A DNA stretch of 64,000 nucleotides from Allolucifera butyrica (GTDB lineage: Bacteria; Bacillota; Negativicutes; Sporomusales; UPPP01). Shown here in pieces: positions 37,223 through 45,581 of this stretch. Under the pieces are notes generated by a model that saw only the letters and a program-made list of their open reading frames with translations, was not told where the DNA came from and did not search any database. Location of the stretch: the NCBI RefSeq assembly GCF_900476375.1, contig NZ_UPPP01000058.1, positions 44,554 to 108,553 on the forward strand, given 5' to 3'. Within the stretch, counting starts at the first letter, position 1, and every line of letters begins with the position of its first letter. The translations under genes were made by a program, and so were the position numbers.

Positions 37223-38461
37223 ATGAATACTTTGGATTTAAGAGAAGCCGCTCTAAAGTTTCATAAGGACAATGAAGGGAAGATTGCCCTGCATTGCAAA
37301 GTGCCTGTAAAAACGCGAGAAGATATGACCCTTGCTTACACTCCGGGGGTGGCGGAGCCCTGTCTGGAGATACACAAAGATTACGATACCATCTATGACT
37401 ATACGTCAAAAGGCAACTGGGTCGCCGTTGTTACCAACGGAACCGCCGTATTAGGACTTGGCGATATCGGCGCGGGAGCGGGCCTGCCGGTAATGGAAGG
37501 GAAAGCGGTGCTGTTTAAAGCATTTGCCGGTGTCGATGCCTTTCCGATCTGTTTGAACACGCAGGATGCCGAAAAAATAATTGAAACCGTAAAATTAATG
37601 GAGCCTACGTTCGGCGGGATTAATCTGGAGGATATTAAAGCGCCGGAATGCTTTGAAATTGAAGAAAGGTTGAAAGCAATCTGCGACATTCCGGTCTTTC
37701 ATGATGACCAGCATGGAACAGCAGTCGTTTCTACCGCCTGCATCATGAATGCTCTAAAAGTAATCGGCAAGAAATTTGAAGATATAAAGGTTGTCGTGAA
37801 CGGGGCCGGGGCCGCCGGGATTGCCATTACCAAGCTATTATTAAAGCTGGGAATTAAAGACGCGATTTTATGTGACACGAAAGGTGCCATCTATGAGGGC
37901 AGAACAGCGGGCATGAACGCGTATAAGGAGGAAATGGCCAGGATCACCAACAAGGGCAAGGTTAAGGGAACATTGGCTGAAGCTCTGAAAGGAGCGGACG
38001 TGTTTCTCGGCGTATCGGTCGCCAATTGCGTAACCCCGGAAATGGTCAAAGCCATGAATCAGGATGCCATAATCATGGCGATGGCGAACCCCAATCCGGA
38101 AATTTTACCGGCCCTAGCCAAGCAGGCAGGCGCAAGAATCGTTTGTACGGGCCGGTCGGATTATCCTAATCAGGTTAATAACGTTCTGGCGTTTCCTGGA
38201 ATATTCCGGGGTGCGCTCGATGTGAAGGCGGCCGAGATTAATGACGCAATGAAGATTGCGGCGGCCAAAGCGATCGCGGCGATTATCAGCGAGGCAGAAC
38301 TCAACGAAGACTACGTGATTCCTAAACCGTTTGATTTACGAATTGCGCCGAAGGTGGCCGCTTATGTCGCCCAAGCGGCCATCGAAACGGGTGTTGCCCG
38401 GAATAAAGAAGTGACCCCGGAATGGGTGGCTGAACACACCCGGAAATTATTGCAAAAATAA
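37223..38461 (+). CDS. NAD(P)-dependent malic enzyme
   Basis: A 412-residue two-domain malic enzyme of the short bacterial type. Substrate/metal features: LAYTPGVAEPC (catalytic Tyr), GLGDIGAGAGLPVMEGKAVLFK (catalytic Lys), FHDDQHGTA (metal-binding Asp), and the NAD(P) fold VVNGAGAAGIAI; APKVAAYVAQAAIETGVA closes the fold. It decarboxylates L-malate to pyruvate and CO2 with NAD(P)H formation. ATG 37223 gives the family's usual N-terminus, but GGGAG abuts it; TTG 37232 has better spacing and may be used instead. The frame is open to 37145. First in a run of tightly packed genes leading to iolB and iolD, which suggests malate is an intermediate of this inositol pathway. Confidence 0.92.
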   Translation: MNTLDLREAALKFHKDNEGKIALHCKVPVKTREDMTLAYTPGVAEPCLEIHKDYDTIYDYTSKGNWVAVVTNGTAVLGLGDIGAGAGLPVMEGKAVLFKAFAGVDAFPICLNTQDAEKIIETVKLMEPTFGGINLEDIKAPECFEIEERLKAICDIPVFHDDQHGTAVVSTACIMNALKVIGKKFEDIKVVVNGAGAAGIAITKLLLKLGIKDAILCDTKGAIYEGRTAGMNAYKEEMARITNKGKVKGTLAEALKGADVFLGVSVANCVTPEMVKAMNQDAIIMAMANPNPEILPALAKQAGARIVCTGRSDYPNQVNNVLAFPGIFRGALDVKAAEINDAMKIAAAKAIAAIISEAELNEDYVIPKPFDLRIAPKVAAYVAQAAIETGVARNKEVTPEWVAEHTRKLLQK

Positions 38462-38484
38462 AAAGAAAAGTGGAGGATACTACG

Positions 38485-39513
38485 ATGATAAAAGTGGGAG
38501 TTGCCGGATACGGCGTAATTGGCCAGCGGCTTGCCGACGGCGTAGCCTTACAAAAGGATATGGAACTGGTAGGCGTTGCGGATGTTTCCCCCACACTGGC
38601 CGTAAGAGCCTTAAAGGAAAAAGGGATGCCCTATAATTTATATAATGCCCTGCCGGGAAATGAAACCCTGTTTGCCGAGGCCGGCATTCCGGTTTCCGGT
38701 ACCTTGGAAGAACTGGTGCAAAAAGTAGATATTATGTTAGATGCAACCAGTGCTGGAGTGGGAGCAAAAAACAAAGAAATCTATGCCAAGTATAATAAAA
38801 AGGCAATCTTTCAGGGCGGAGAAAAGAATAGTGTGGCTGACGTGTTTTTTCACGGGTATGCCAACTATGAAAAGGGAATTGATAAGCAATTTTTAAAACT
38901 TACGTCCTGTAATACAACCGGGCTGATTCGGGCGGTTGACTGTCTGGACCGGGAAGTGGGCGTGGAAAAAGTTGCGATCACGATAATCCGCCGGGTCGCC
39001 GATCCAGGGGATTATCACCGGGGACTGACCAATGCCCTGCAGGTGGAAAAAGCGCCGAGCCATCAGGCATTGGACTTGATGACAATCATGCCGCATGTCA
39101 ATGCAACGGGGATCCTGGTGCATACCCCGGTAACGCATGGACATATCATTTCCGTTGTTGCCACCACCAAGAAAAAGATCAATAAAGCAGAAACACTCTC
39201 CTTTTTCCGCAAACATCCCAGAATACGGGTCGTAAGCCTGTCCGAAGGGTTCCTGGGTAATGCGTCCCTGTTCCGGTATGCAAGAGATCTGGGCAATCCC
39301 CGGGGCGACATGTACGAAATTGCCGTATGGGAAGATTCGGTGGTGGAATCAGGCAATGACATCATGTTTGTCATCAACATTCCCCAGGAAGCCGTCGTCA
39401 TTCCGGAAAACATGGATGCAATCCGGGCGGCGACGAGCATGCAGACAGACAAAGCAGCCGGCGTGGCGGCAACTAATAACTATTTGGGGTTAGGAAAATG
39501 GCTGAAAAAATAG
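38485..39513 (+). CDS. archaeal-type (class II) glyceraldehyde-3-phosphate dehydrogenase homolog
   Basis: A 342-residue protein with the N-terminal Rossmann motif GVAGYGVIGQRLADGV and nucleophile Cys142 in LTSCNTTGLIR, both as in archaeal GAPDH, not the bacterial GapA. IFQGGEKNSVADV and IPENMDAIRA are further archaeal-type hallmarks. In archaeal enzymes as I recall them a PSHHGPD motif helps bind phosphate; here it reads PSHQALD, and RRAADPxDxxRG reads RRVADPGDYHRG. The changed phosphate site suggests a different aldehyde. Its stop overlaps the start of the next gene, the matching PGK homolog, by 16 bp. I infer that it oxidises and phosphorylates malic semialdehyde; ordinary GAPDH activity is the conservative alternative. 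ATG 38485 follows GTGGAGG. Confidence 0.88.
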   Translation: MIKVGVAGYGVIGQRLADGVALQKDMELVGVADVSPTLAVRALKEKGMPYNLYNALPGNETLFAEAGIPVSGTLEELVQKVDIMLDATSAGVGAKNKEIYAKYNKKAIFQGGEKNSVADVFFHGYANYEKGIDKQFLKLTSCNTTGLIRAVDCLDREVGVEKVAITIIRRVADPGDYHRGLTNALQVEKAPSHQALDLMTIMPHVNATGILVHTPVTHGHIISVVATTKKKINKAETLSFFRKHPRIRVVSLSEGFLGNASLFRYARDLGNPRGDMYEIAVWEDSVVESGNDIMFVINIPQEAVVIPENMDAIRAATSMQTDKAAGVAATNNYLGLGKWLKK

Positions 39514-40754
39514 AATTTGGCATAAGAGGAATGGATGAATTCGACTATCGGGAAAAGACAGTACTCTTACGGCTGGATATTAATTCTCCCATTCAACGGG
39601 AAACGAAAAAAATAGTCAGTGAAAATAGAATCAAGATGAGTATACCTACCGTGCAGTATCTTCTGGAGCGAAAAGCCAAAATAGCGATCCTGGCTCACCA
39701 GGGAGACACCCTGGATTATGAAAACCTGATTCCCCTGGCGGAGCATGCCGAAAAGCTTTCCGGCAAATTAGGAATCCCCATCCAATATATTGATGATGTG
39801 GCCGGTCCGGCCGCCCAGGCAGCGGTAAAAAGCTTAAAACCGGGGGAAGTGGTCTTGCTTGGCAACTTGCGGTATCTGACCGAAGAGATTTCAACCTTTG
39901 AAAATGCCGTTAAATTAGAACCGGCGGCAATGCTGGATACGTATTTAATCCGTAATTTAGCGCCTCTTGCCGATTATTATGTGAATGATGCGTTTTCCGC
40001 CGCCCATAGAAATGCCCCTTCCCTGGTGGCCTTTCCAGAACTGCTTCCCACTGCCGGCGGGCTGCTGATGATGCAAGAATTGTCGGCGCTCACCAAAGTA
40101 ATGGAATGCCCTGATAAACCATCAGTTTTTGTACTTGGCGGGGCGAAAATTTCCGATGCTTTCGGCATGATGAAACAGGTACTGGAAAATGGGACGGCGG
40201 ATATGATTTTGACTGCCGGGGTAACCGGGAATGTAATGCTTATGGCCAAAGGCTATTCAATCGGTAAAGCCAATGAAAAATTTATTATGGAACGTTCGTT
40301 GGATGTATTTATTGAGCCGGCCAAAGAATATTTAGCCAAATACCCGGATAAAATCAGGATTCCCCTAGATCTGGCTTATCAAAAAGAGGGTCAAAGAAGA
40401 GAAATTTCCATCGAAGAGTTACCGATCGAGGAGCCGCTTTTGGATATCGGTTCCAAGACAATCCGGGCTTTTGCCGGGACCCTAGGAAAAGCCGGGACGA
40501 TCTTTGTGAATGGACCGGCAGGGGTCTATGAAAATAAAATCTTTGAAAATGGCACGAAGGAAATATGGCAGGCCATAGCGGCAGCCAAGGGATATTCCGT
40601 TATCGGCGGCGGCGATACGGTCAGTGCGGCGCAGAAATATATCGACCTAAAAGAAATCAGTTATGTATGTACAGCCGGCGGGGCGATGGTTCAGTTTCTG
40701 TCCGGCCGGGAACTGCCTTTAATCAAGGCTATGCGTAAGGCCTATCATCAATGA
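39498..40754 (+). CDS. archaeal-type phosphoglycerate kinase homolog with altered substrate site
   Basis: A 418-residue PGK-fold protein most like archaeal PGK. Kept: VLLRLDINSP (Asp and Asn that touch the substrate), GNLRYLTEE (Arg), VNDAFSAAHRNAPSLV (Arg), GGAKISDAF, FVNGPAGVYE and IGGGDTVSA. Changed: the HxGRP motif, whose Arg contacts the phosphate of 3-phosphoglycerate, reads HQGDT (His67, Asp70). Losing this Arg fits a substrate without the phosphate group. It overlaps the GAPDH-like gene and is followed by the transketolase genes. I infer that it takes an acyl phosphate, proposed to be malyl phosphate, to malate with ATP formation. Normal PGK function cannot be excluded. Confidence 0.88.
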   Translation: MAEKIEFGIRGMDEFDYREKTVLLRLDINSPIQRETKKIVSENRIKMSIPTVQYLLERKAKIAILAHQGDTLDYENLIPLAEHAEKLSGKLGIPIQYIDDVAGPAAQAAVKSLKPGEVVLLGNLRYLTEEISTFENAVKLEPAAMLDTYLIRNLAPLADYYVNDAFSAAHRNAPSLVAFPELLPTAGGLLMMQELSALTKVMECPDKPSVFVLGGAKISDAFGMMKQVLENGTADMILTAGVTGNVMLMAKGYSIGKANEKFIMERSLDVFIEPAKEYLAKYPDKIRIPLDLAYQKEGQRREISIEELPIEEPLLDIGSKTIRAFAGTLGKAGTIFVNGPAGVYENKIFENGTKEIWQAIAAAKGYSVIGGGDTVSAAQKYIDLKEISYVCTAGGAMVQFLSGRELPLIKAMRKAYHQ

Positions 40755-40803
40755 GTGGCAGGGAATCATTCTCTTTAGTTTTGCTGCAATTTGGAGGTGT
40801 AAG

Positions 40804-41652
40804 ATGGTAAGCAAGGAACAAGTAAAAGAATTAAAAATTTTTGCTCTGAAAATCAGAATGGAAACGGTGAGAGCCCTGGGAACACTTGGCTTCGGCCATA
40901 TAGGCGGGGCGGCGTCCATAGCCGATACCATAGCCGTACTTTATGGCGGCGTGATGAAGATAGACCCCAAAAACCCGCGATGGGAAAAACGGGATTGGCT
41001 GGTATCTTCCAAAGGGCATGCAGGGCCGGCAATTTACGCCGCGCTAGGTCTGAGAGGCTTCTTTCCGCTGGAAGAGCTGCTGACGATTAATACCCCGGGC
41101 ACCCATTTTCCCAGCCACTGTGACCGGAATTTAACTACCGGTATCGACATGACAACCGGCTCTTTGGGGCAGGGTGCATCAACGGCGGTCGGTGTTGCTT
41201 TAGGAAACAAGCTGAATGGAATTGACAGTTACACTTATTTAATAGTAGGTGATGGCGAAATCCAGGAAGGGCAGGTATGGGAGGCGGTATCCTATGCCGG
41301 ACACAAAGGGTTGGACAATTTAATCGCTTTTGTTGATGCAAACAAGCAGCAATTAGACGGATATACCTGTGATATCAATGGCAGTGGTGATATTGGCGCC
41401 CGGTTTGCCAGCTTTGGCTGGGATGCTCAGGAAGTTGACGGAGCCGATGTTGAAAAAATTTATGCAGCGATTGAAACAGCCAAGGCGGCGAAAGGGCGGC
41501 CCTCCGTGATCGTACTGGATACGATAAAAGGAAAAGGCATTTCCTTTGCCGAGGGTAAGCTGAAGAATCATCACATGGAAATCAGCAAGGCCCAGATGGA
41601 AGAAGCATTGGCGGTACTGGAAGCTGAACTGGCTAGGGTGGTGAACGTATGA
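40804..41652 (+). CDS. transketolase, N-terminal subunit (TPP/PP domain)
   Basis: A 282-residue half transketolase. TPP-diphosphate and Mg2+ motif: GDGEIQEGQVWEAV followed about 30 residues later by NKQQLDG; also GFGHIGGAASIADTIAVLYG, SSKGHAGPAIYAAL and TTGSLGQGASTAVG. The pyrimidine domain is in the next gene, overlapping by 4 bp. Two-gene transketolases are common in Firmicutes and archaea and are known to have been recruited to special sugar pathways such as sulfoquinovose breakdown. GGAGGTGTAAG precedes the ATG. Confidence 0.93.
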   Translation: MVSKEQVKELKIFALKIRMETVRALGTLGFGHIGGAASIADTIAVLYGGVMKIDPKNPRWEKRDWLVSSKGHAGPAIYAALGLRGFFPLEELLTINTPGTHFPSHCDRNLTTGIDMTTGSLGQGASTAVGVALGNKLNGIDSYTYLIVGDGEIQEGQVWEAVSYAGHKGLDNLIAFVDANKQQLDGYTCDINGSGDIGARFASFGWDAQEVDGADVEKIYAAIETAKAAKGRPSVIVLDTIKGKGISFAEGKLKNHHMEISKAQMEEALAVLEAELARVVNV

Positions 41653-42623
41653 GTAAAATTAAATTGGCAGACAAGTTTGGTACCGAGACAAAAGCGATGC
41701 GGGATGCCTATTGTGAGACCTTAATCCAATTGGCGGCCGAAAACGATAAAGTGGTTGTGCTGGACGCGGACCTTATGAGCTCCATGGGCATGACGCCGTT
41801 TTGGCAAAAATATCCGGAGAGAACCTTTAATGTAGGAATCCAGGAAGCGAATATGGTCGGCATTGCAGCCGGATTATCGGCGACGGGGCAGATTCCGTTT
41901 GCGCATACCTTTGGACCCTTTGCAACCAGAAGATGCTATGACCAGATCTTCCTTTCCTGCGCCTACGCCCAATTGAACGTAAGAATCATGGGCAGTGACC
42001 CCGGAGTAACCGCTGCGTTCAACGGCGGAACCCATATGCCTTTCGAGGATATGGGCATTATGAGAAATATTCCCTCCATAACGATTCTTGAACCGGTCGA
42101 TACAGTCATGTTAAAAGATTTATTAGTCCAGACGGCAGGAAGGTATGGAGTATTCTACATCCGGCTGCTGAGAAAGAATGCGGTAAAAATATATGCCGAA
42201 GGTTCTACCTTTGAAATCGGCAAAGGAGTCACCTTACGCCCCGGGAACGATGTGACAATTTTCTCCAGCGGGATTATGGTGAAAGAAGCCTTGGATGCGG
42301 CCGATAAACTGGCGCTGGAGGGAATTGCCGCCAGAGTAGTCAATCTGTTTACCTTAAAACCGGTTGACCGGGAATTGATAATACAGTGTGCGCAAGAAAC
42401 CGGAGCCATTGTCACGGCGGAAAACCACAGCGTAATCAACGGATTAGGTTCGGCCGTAGCCGAAGTGATCGGGGAAAATATTCCAGTGCCGCTGGAGAGA
42501 GTCGGCGTGCAGGATCAATTTGGCCAGGTGGGTCCCTTAAATTATCTGAAGGAAACCTACCGCTTAACTGCCGCCGAAATAGTGAAAAAAGCCAAGCAGG
42601 CATTGGCAAGAAAGGGTAAATAA
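41649..42623 (+). CDS. transketolase, C-terminal subunit (Pyr and C-terminal domains)
   Basis: A 324-residue subunit. The catalytic Glu is in FNVGIQEANMVGIAAGL, and FGPFATRRCYDQI follows. The sugar-binding region differs from ordinary transketolases: where one expects SHxGxxxGEDGxTHQ, it reads SDPGVTAAFNGGTHMPFED (Asp117 in place of the His; Met after His129). That His lies near the sugar phosphate in classical enzymes, so a donor without phosphate is plausible. Start overlaps the preceding stop (ATGA). Proposed to move a two-carbon unit from 2-deoxy-5-keto-gluconate to an aldose phosphate. iolB begins 1 bp after the stop. Confidence 0.92.
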   Translation: MSKIKLADKFGTETKAMRDAYCETLIQLAAENDKVVVLDADLMSSMGMTPFWQKYPERTFNVGIQEANMVGIAAGLSATGQIPFAHTFGPFATRRCYDQIFLSCAYAQLNVRIMGSDPGVTAAFNGGTHMPFEDMGIMRNIPSITILEPVDTVMLKDLLVQTAGRYGVFYIRLLRKNAVKIYAEGSTFEIGKGVTLRPGNDVTIFSSGIMVKEALDAADKLALEGIAARVVNLFTLKPVDRELIIQCAQETGAIVTAENHSVINGLGSAVAEVIGENIPVPLERVGVQDQFGQVGPLNYLKETYRLTAAEIVKKAKQALARKGK

Positions 42624-42624
42624 A

Positions 42625-43422
42625 ATGATTCAGATCAGACAAAACGGACCGTTCCGGTATGGTTATAATGAGATTACAACTATGGAAGAAATTCAGCATA
42701 ATGCAATGATGGATTTTGGTATCCTGCGGCTTGCCAAAGGGACGGCGGAAAAAAATGCTGAACCCAGGGAAAGAGCCTATTTGCTGCTGGAAGGAGAGGT
42801 AACCTTTGCGTGGGAGGACCATAAAGCAACTGTAAAAAGGGCCAATTGCTTTGATGAGAATCCCTGCGTGCTGCATGTGCCGCAAAACAAACAAGTAGTT
42901 ATCACCGGCGTCGGGGAAGATTCGGGAATTGCTGTAATCAAAACGGCCAATGAGCGGGAATTTGCAGCAAAATTCTATACGCAGGCGGAATGTAGAAGTG
43001 AAGAACGCGGCAAAGGCACAATGAAAGAAACGTCAACCAGAATTGTAAGAACGGTTTTTGATTATTCCAACGCCCCCTACTCCAATTTGGTTGTCGGCGA
43101 AGTAATTGATTATCCGGGGAAGTGGTCCAGTTTTCCGCCTCATTACCATCCCCAGCCGGAAATTTATTACTACAAATTTAAACCGGAAAACGGTTATGGG
43201 TTTTCCGAGTTAGGCGAGGACGTTATTAAATTAAAAAATAATGATACCGTGAAAATTCTAGATAATGCCACCCATCCGCAGGCGACCGCACCGGGTTATG
43301 CCATGTATTATTTATGGGTAATCAGGCATATCGAAGGCAATCCCTATATTACCCCTACTTTTGTGCCGGAACATGTATGGGTTACAGAACCGGACGCGGT
43401 CATCTGGCCGGATAAAAAGTAG
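42625..43422 (+). CDS. iolB: 5-deoxy-glucuronate isomerase
   Basis: A 265-residue bicupin isomerase of the KduI/IolB family. The metal-binding cluster is seen in SSFPPHYHPQPEIYYYKF (two His and Glu) with a further His in LDNATHPQATAPGY; the C-terminal GNPYITPTFVPEH is also characteristic. It converts 5-deoxy-D-glucuronate, the product of IolD, to 2-deoxy-5-keto-D-gluconate. It starts directly after the transketolase genes and lies just before iolD, a strong sign that transketolase acts on its product. AAAGGG upstream overlaps the end of the transketolase gene, so translation is coupled. Confidence 0.94.
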   Translation: MIQIRQNGPFRYGYNEITTMEEIQHNAMMDFGILRLAKGTAEKNAEPRERAYLLLEGEVTFAWEDHKATVKRANCFDENPCVLHVPQNKQVVITGVGEDSGIAVIKTANEREFAAKFYTQAECRSEERGKGTMKETSTRIVRTVFDYSNAPYSNLVVGEVIDYPGKWSSFPPHYHPQPEIYYYKFKPENGYGFSELGEDVIKLKNNDTVKILDNATHPQATAPGYAMYYLWVIRHIEGNPYITPTFVPEHVWVTEPDAVIWPDKK

Positions 43423-43440
43423 AGAATGCGAGGTGGGCTT

Positions 43441-45381
43441 ATGAAAAAAACAAGGCTTACAGTTGCACAGGCTCTGGTAAAGTTTCTCGATAATCAATAT
43501 ATAGAATTTGATGGCATCGAAATGAAGTTTGTTAAAGGGATCTTTACAATCTTCGGCCACGGAAATGTAATCGGATTAGGACAGGCATTGGAACAGGATC
43601 CCGGTGAATTAACCGTTCATCAGGGAAGAAATGAACAGGGCATGGGCCATGCCGCGACCGGTTTTGCCAAACAGAAAATGAGAAAACAGATCTATGCCGT
43701 TACCTCATCGGTGGGACCGGGAGCGGCCAATATGGTAACAGCGGCGGCAACCGCAACGGCTAACCGGATCCCCGTCTTATTTTTGCCGGGAGATGTATAT
43801 GCCACCAGACAGCCGGACCCGGTATTGCAGCAGATCGAACAATTTCACAATCTGACAATCAGTACCAATGATGCGTTTAAAGCAGTAAGCAAATACTGGG
43901 ACCGGATTTCCCGGCCGGAACAGTTGATGACTGCCTGTATCAATGCTATGCGGGTGCTGACGGACCCGGCCAATACCGGAGCCGTTACAATCGCCCTGCC
44001 CCAGGATGTTCAGGGGGAGGCATATGATTATCCTGATTATTTCCTGCAAAAAAGAGTACATCGAATTGAAAGAACACCGGCGACCCAGGAAATGATAAAA
44101 GACGCCGTTACGCTGATTGCCGGGAAGAAGAAACCGATGTTAATCTGTGGCGGCGGCGTAAGATACTCGGAGGCGGCAGCGGCATTCCGGGATTTTGCCG
44201 AAAAATTCAATATCCCCTTTGGCGAAACCCAGGCAGGGAAAAGTGCAATCGTTTGGGACCATGCCTTAAATCTGGGGGGAATCGGCGAAACCGGCAGTTT
44301 AGCTGCCAATGCCATTGCCAAGGAAGCAGACCTGATCATCGGCGTAGGTACCCGCTATACAGACTTCACAACCTCGTCGAAATGGATATTCCAGAATCCG
44401 GAGGTTGACTATTTAAATATAAACATTGCAGCGTTTGATGCGTATAAACTGGATGCGGTAAAGGTGGCAGCCGACGCCAGGGCTGCGCTGGAAGCGCTAA
44501 CAACTGCGCTGGAAAAGACAGGATACAAGTCGGCCTATGGAGACGAAATAAAAGCGGCGAAAGAGAAACTGAAGGCGGAAGTAGACCGGGTATACGCTGT
44601 GGAATATACGGAAAAAGATTTTGTGCCGGAAATTGATGATGATATGGAACGGGAAGCCGTATTTGCCGAATTCCGGCAATTAACAGGATCCTGCTTAACC
44701 CAGTCGAGAGTATTGGGTGTATTGAATGAAATGGTAACGGACCGGGATATCATTGTCGGCGCAGCCGGCAGTTTACCGGGAGATTTGCAGAGAGTCTGGC
44801 GGGCCAAGGGACCCGGCACTTATCATATGGAATATGGATATTCCTGTATGGGCTATGAAGTGAATGCAACATTGGGAGTTAAGTTGGCGGCACCGGACCA
44901 GGAGGTCTATGCCCTGCTTGGCGATGGATCTTACATGATGCTTCATTCCGAATTGGTGACTTCCATTCAAGAGCGAAAGAAAATCAATGTAATTGTATTA
45001 GACAACATGACCTTTGGCTGTATAAACAACCTGCAAATGGAACACGGGATGGGAAGCTTTGGCACGGAATTCCGGTTCAGGAATGAAGCGACCGGCAAGT
45101 TGGACGGAGGATTTGTACCGGTGGATTTTGCCATGAATGCGGCCGCTTATGGCTGCAAGACGTATACGGTCAGAACCATCGAAGAATTAAAAGCAGCGGT
45201 AACCGATGCGAAAAAACAAACCGTGTCCACTTTGATTGATGTAAAGGTATTGCCTAAAACGATGGTTCATAAGTATGGCTCATGGTGGAGAGTCGGTGTG
45301 GCGGAAGTATCCGCCAGCGAAAAGATTCAAACGGTTTATAAAAAATTAAGCAAGAATATCGAACAAGCCAGACAATATTAG
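43441..45381 (+). CDS. iolD: 3D-(3,5/4)-trihydroxycyclohexane-1,2-dione hydrolase
   Basis: A 646-residue TPP enzyme of the acetohydroxyacid-synthase superfamily. Three domains are visible: N-terminal pyrimidine domain (catalytic Glu in [17 protein letters not shown]), central domain, and a TPP-diphosphate domain ([17 protein letters not shown] followed by [10 protein letters not shown]). It opens the ring of the trione formed from inosose to give 5-deoxy-D-glucuronate. ATG 43441 follows GCGAGGTGGG; a further in-frame ATG at 43426 overlaps that site. It is the last of the tight gene row; a short inverted-repeat element separates it from the LarA-like gene. Confidence 0.95.
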   Translation: MKKTRLTVAQALVKFLDNQYIEFDGIEMKFVKGIFTIFGHGNVIGLGQALEQDPGELTVHQGRNEQGMGHAATGFAKQKMRKQIYAVTSSVGPGAANMVTAAATATANRIPVLFLPGDVYATRQPDPVLQQIEQFHNLTISTNDAFKAVSKYWDRISRPEQLMTACINAMRVLTDPANTGAVTIALPQDVQGEAYDYPDYFLQKRVHRIERTPATQEMIKDAVTLIAGKKKPMLICGGGVRYSEAAAAFRDFAEKFNIPFGETQAGKSAIVWDHALNLGGIGETGSLAANAIAKEADLIIGVGTRYTDFTTSSKWIFQNPEVDYLNINIAAFDAYKLDAVKVAADARAALEALTTALEKTGYKSAYGDEIKAAKEKLKAEVDRVYAVEYTEKDFVPEIDDDMEREAVFAEFRQLTGSCLTQSRVLGVLNEMVTDRDIIVGAAGSLPGDLQRVWRAKGPGTYHMEYGYSCMGYEVNATLGVKLAAPDQEVYALLGDGSYMMLHSELVTSIQERKKINVIVLDNMTFGCINNLQMEHGMGSFGTEFRFRNEATGKLDGGFVPVDFAMNAAAYGCKTYTVRTIEELKAAVTDAKKQTVSTLIDVKVLPKTMVHKYGSWWRVGVAEVSASEKIQTVYKKLSKNIEQARQY

Positions 45382-45438
45382 CGAAATGGTCTGATGTAAT
45401 CTTTTGGTAGGGGGATTCTCCTGCCATTTTTACTAACC

Positions 45439-45561
45439 TGAGCCTGTTTAAAAAGCGCGTCTACGTTGTTGCGGCTGTGCGTTCTCATTCAACGTACGAC
45501 TGAGTACGCCTCATTCGAATGCTCGCCGCGCCTAGTATCCACATCTTTTTAAGCAGGCTCA
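45439..45561. repeat. MITE-like element with 17-bp imperfect terminal inverted repeats
   Basis: TGAGCCTGTTTAAAAAG at 45439-45455 and CTTTTTAAGCAGGCTCA at 45545-45561 pair at 16 of 17 positions. The 89 bp between hold a further hairpin (CGTAC-GACTGA-GTACG) and the palindrome CATTCGAATG. No coding capacity. It lies between iolD and the LarA-like gene, so it could act as an RNA structure at the junction or be a small non-autonomous mobile element. Confidence 0.65.
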
Positions 45562-45581
45562 ATCTAAAAGAAGGTGGAAAA

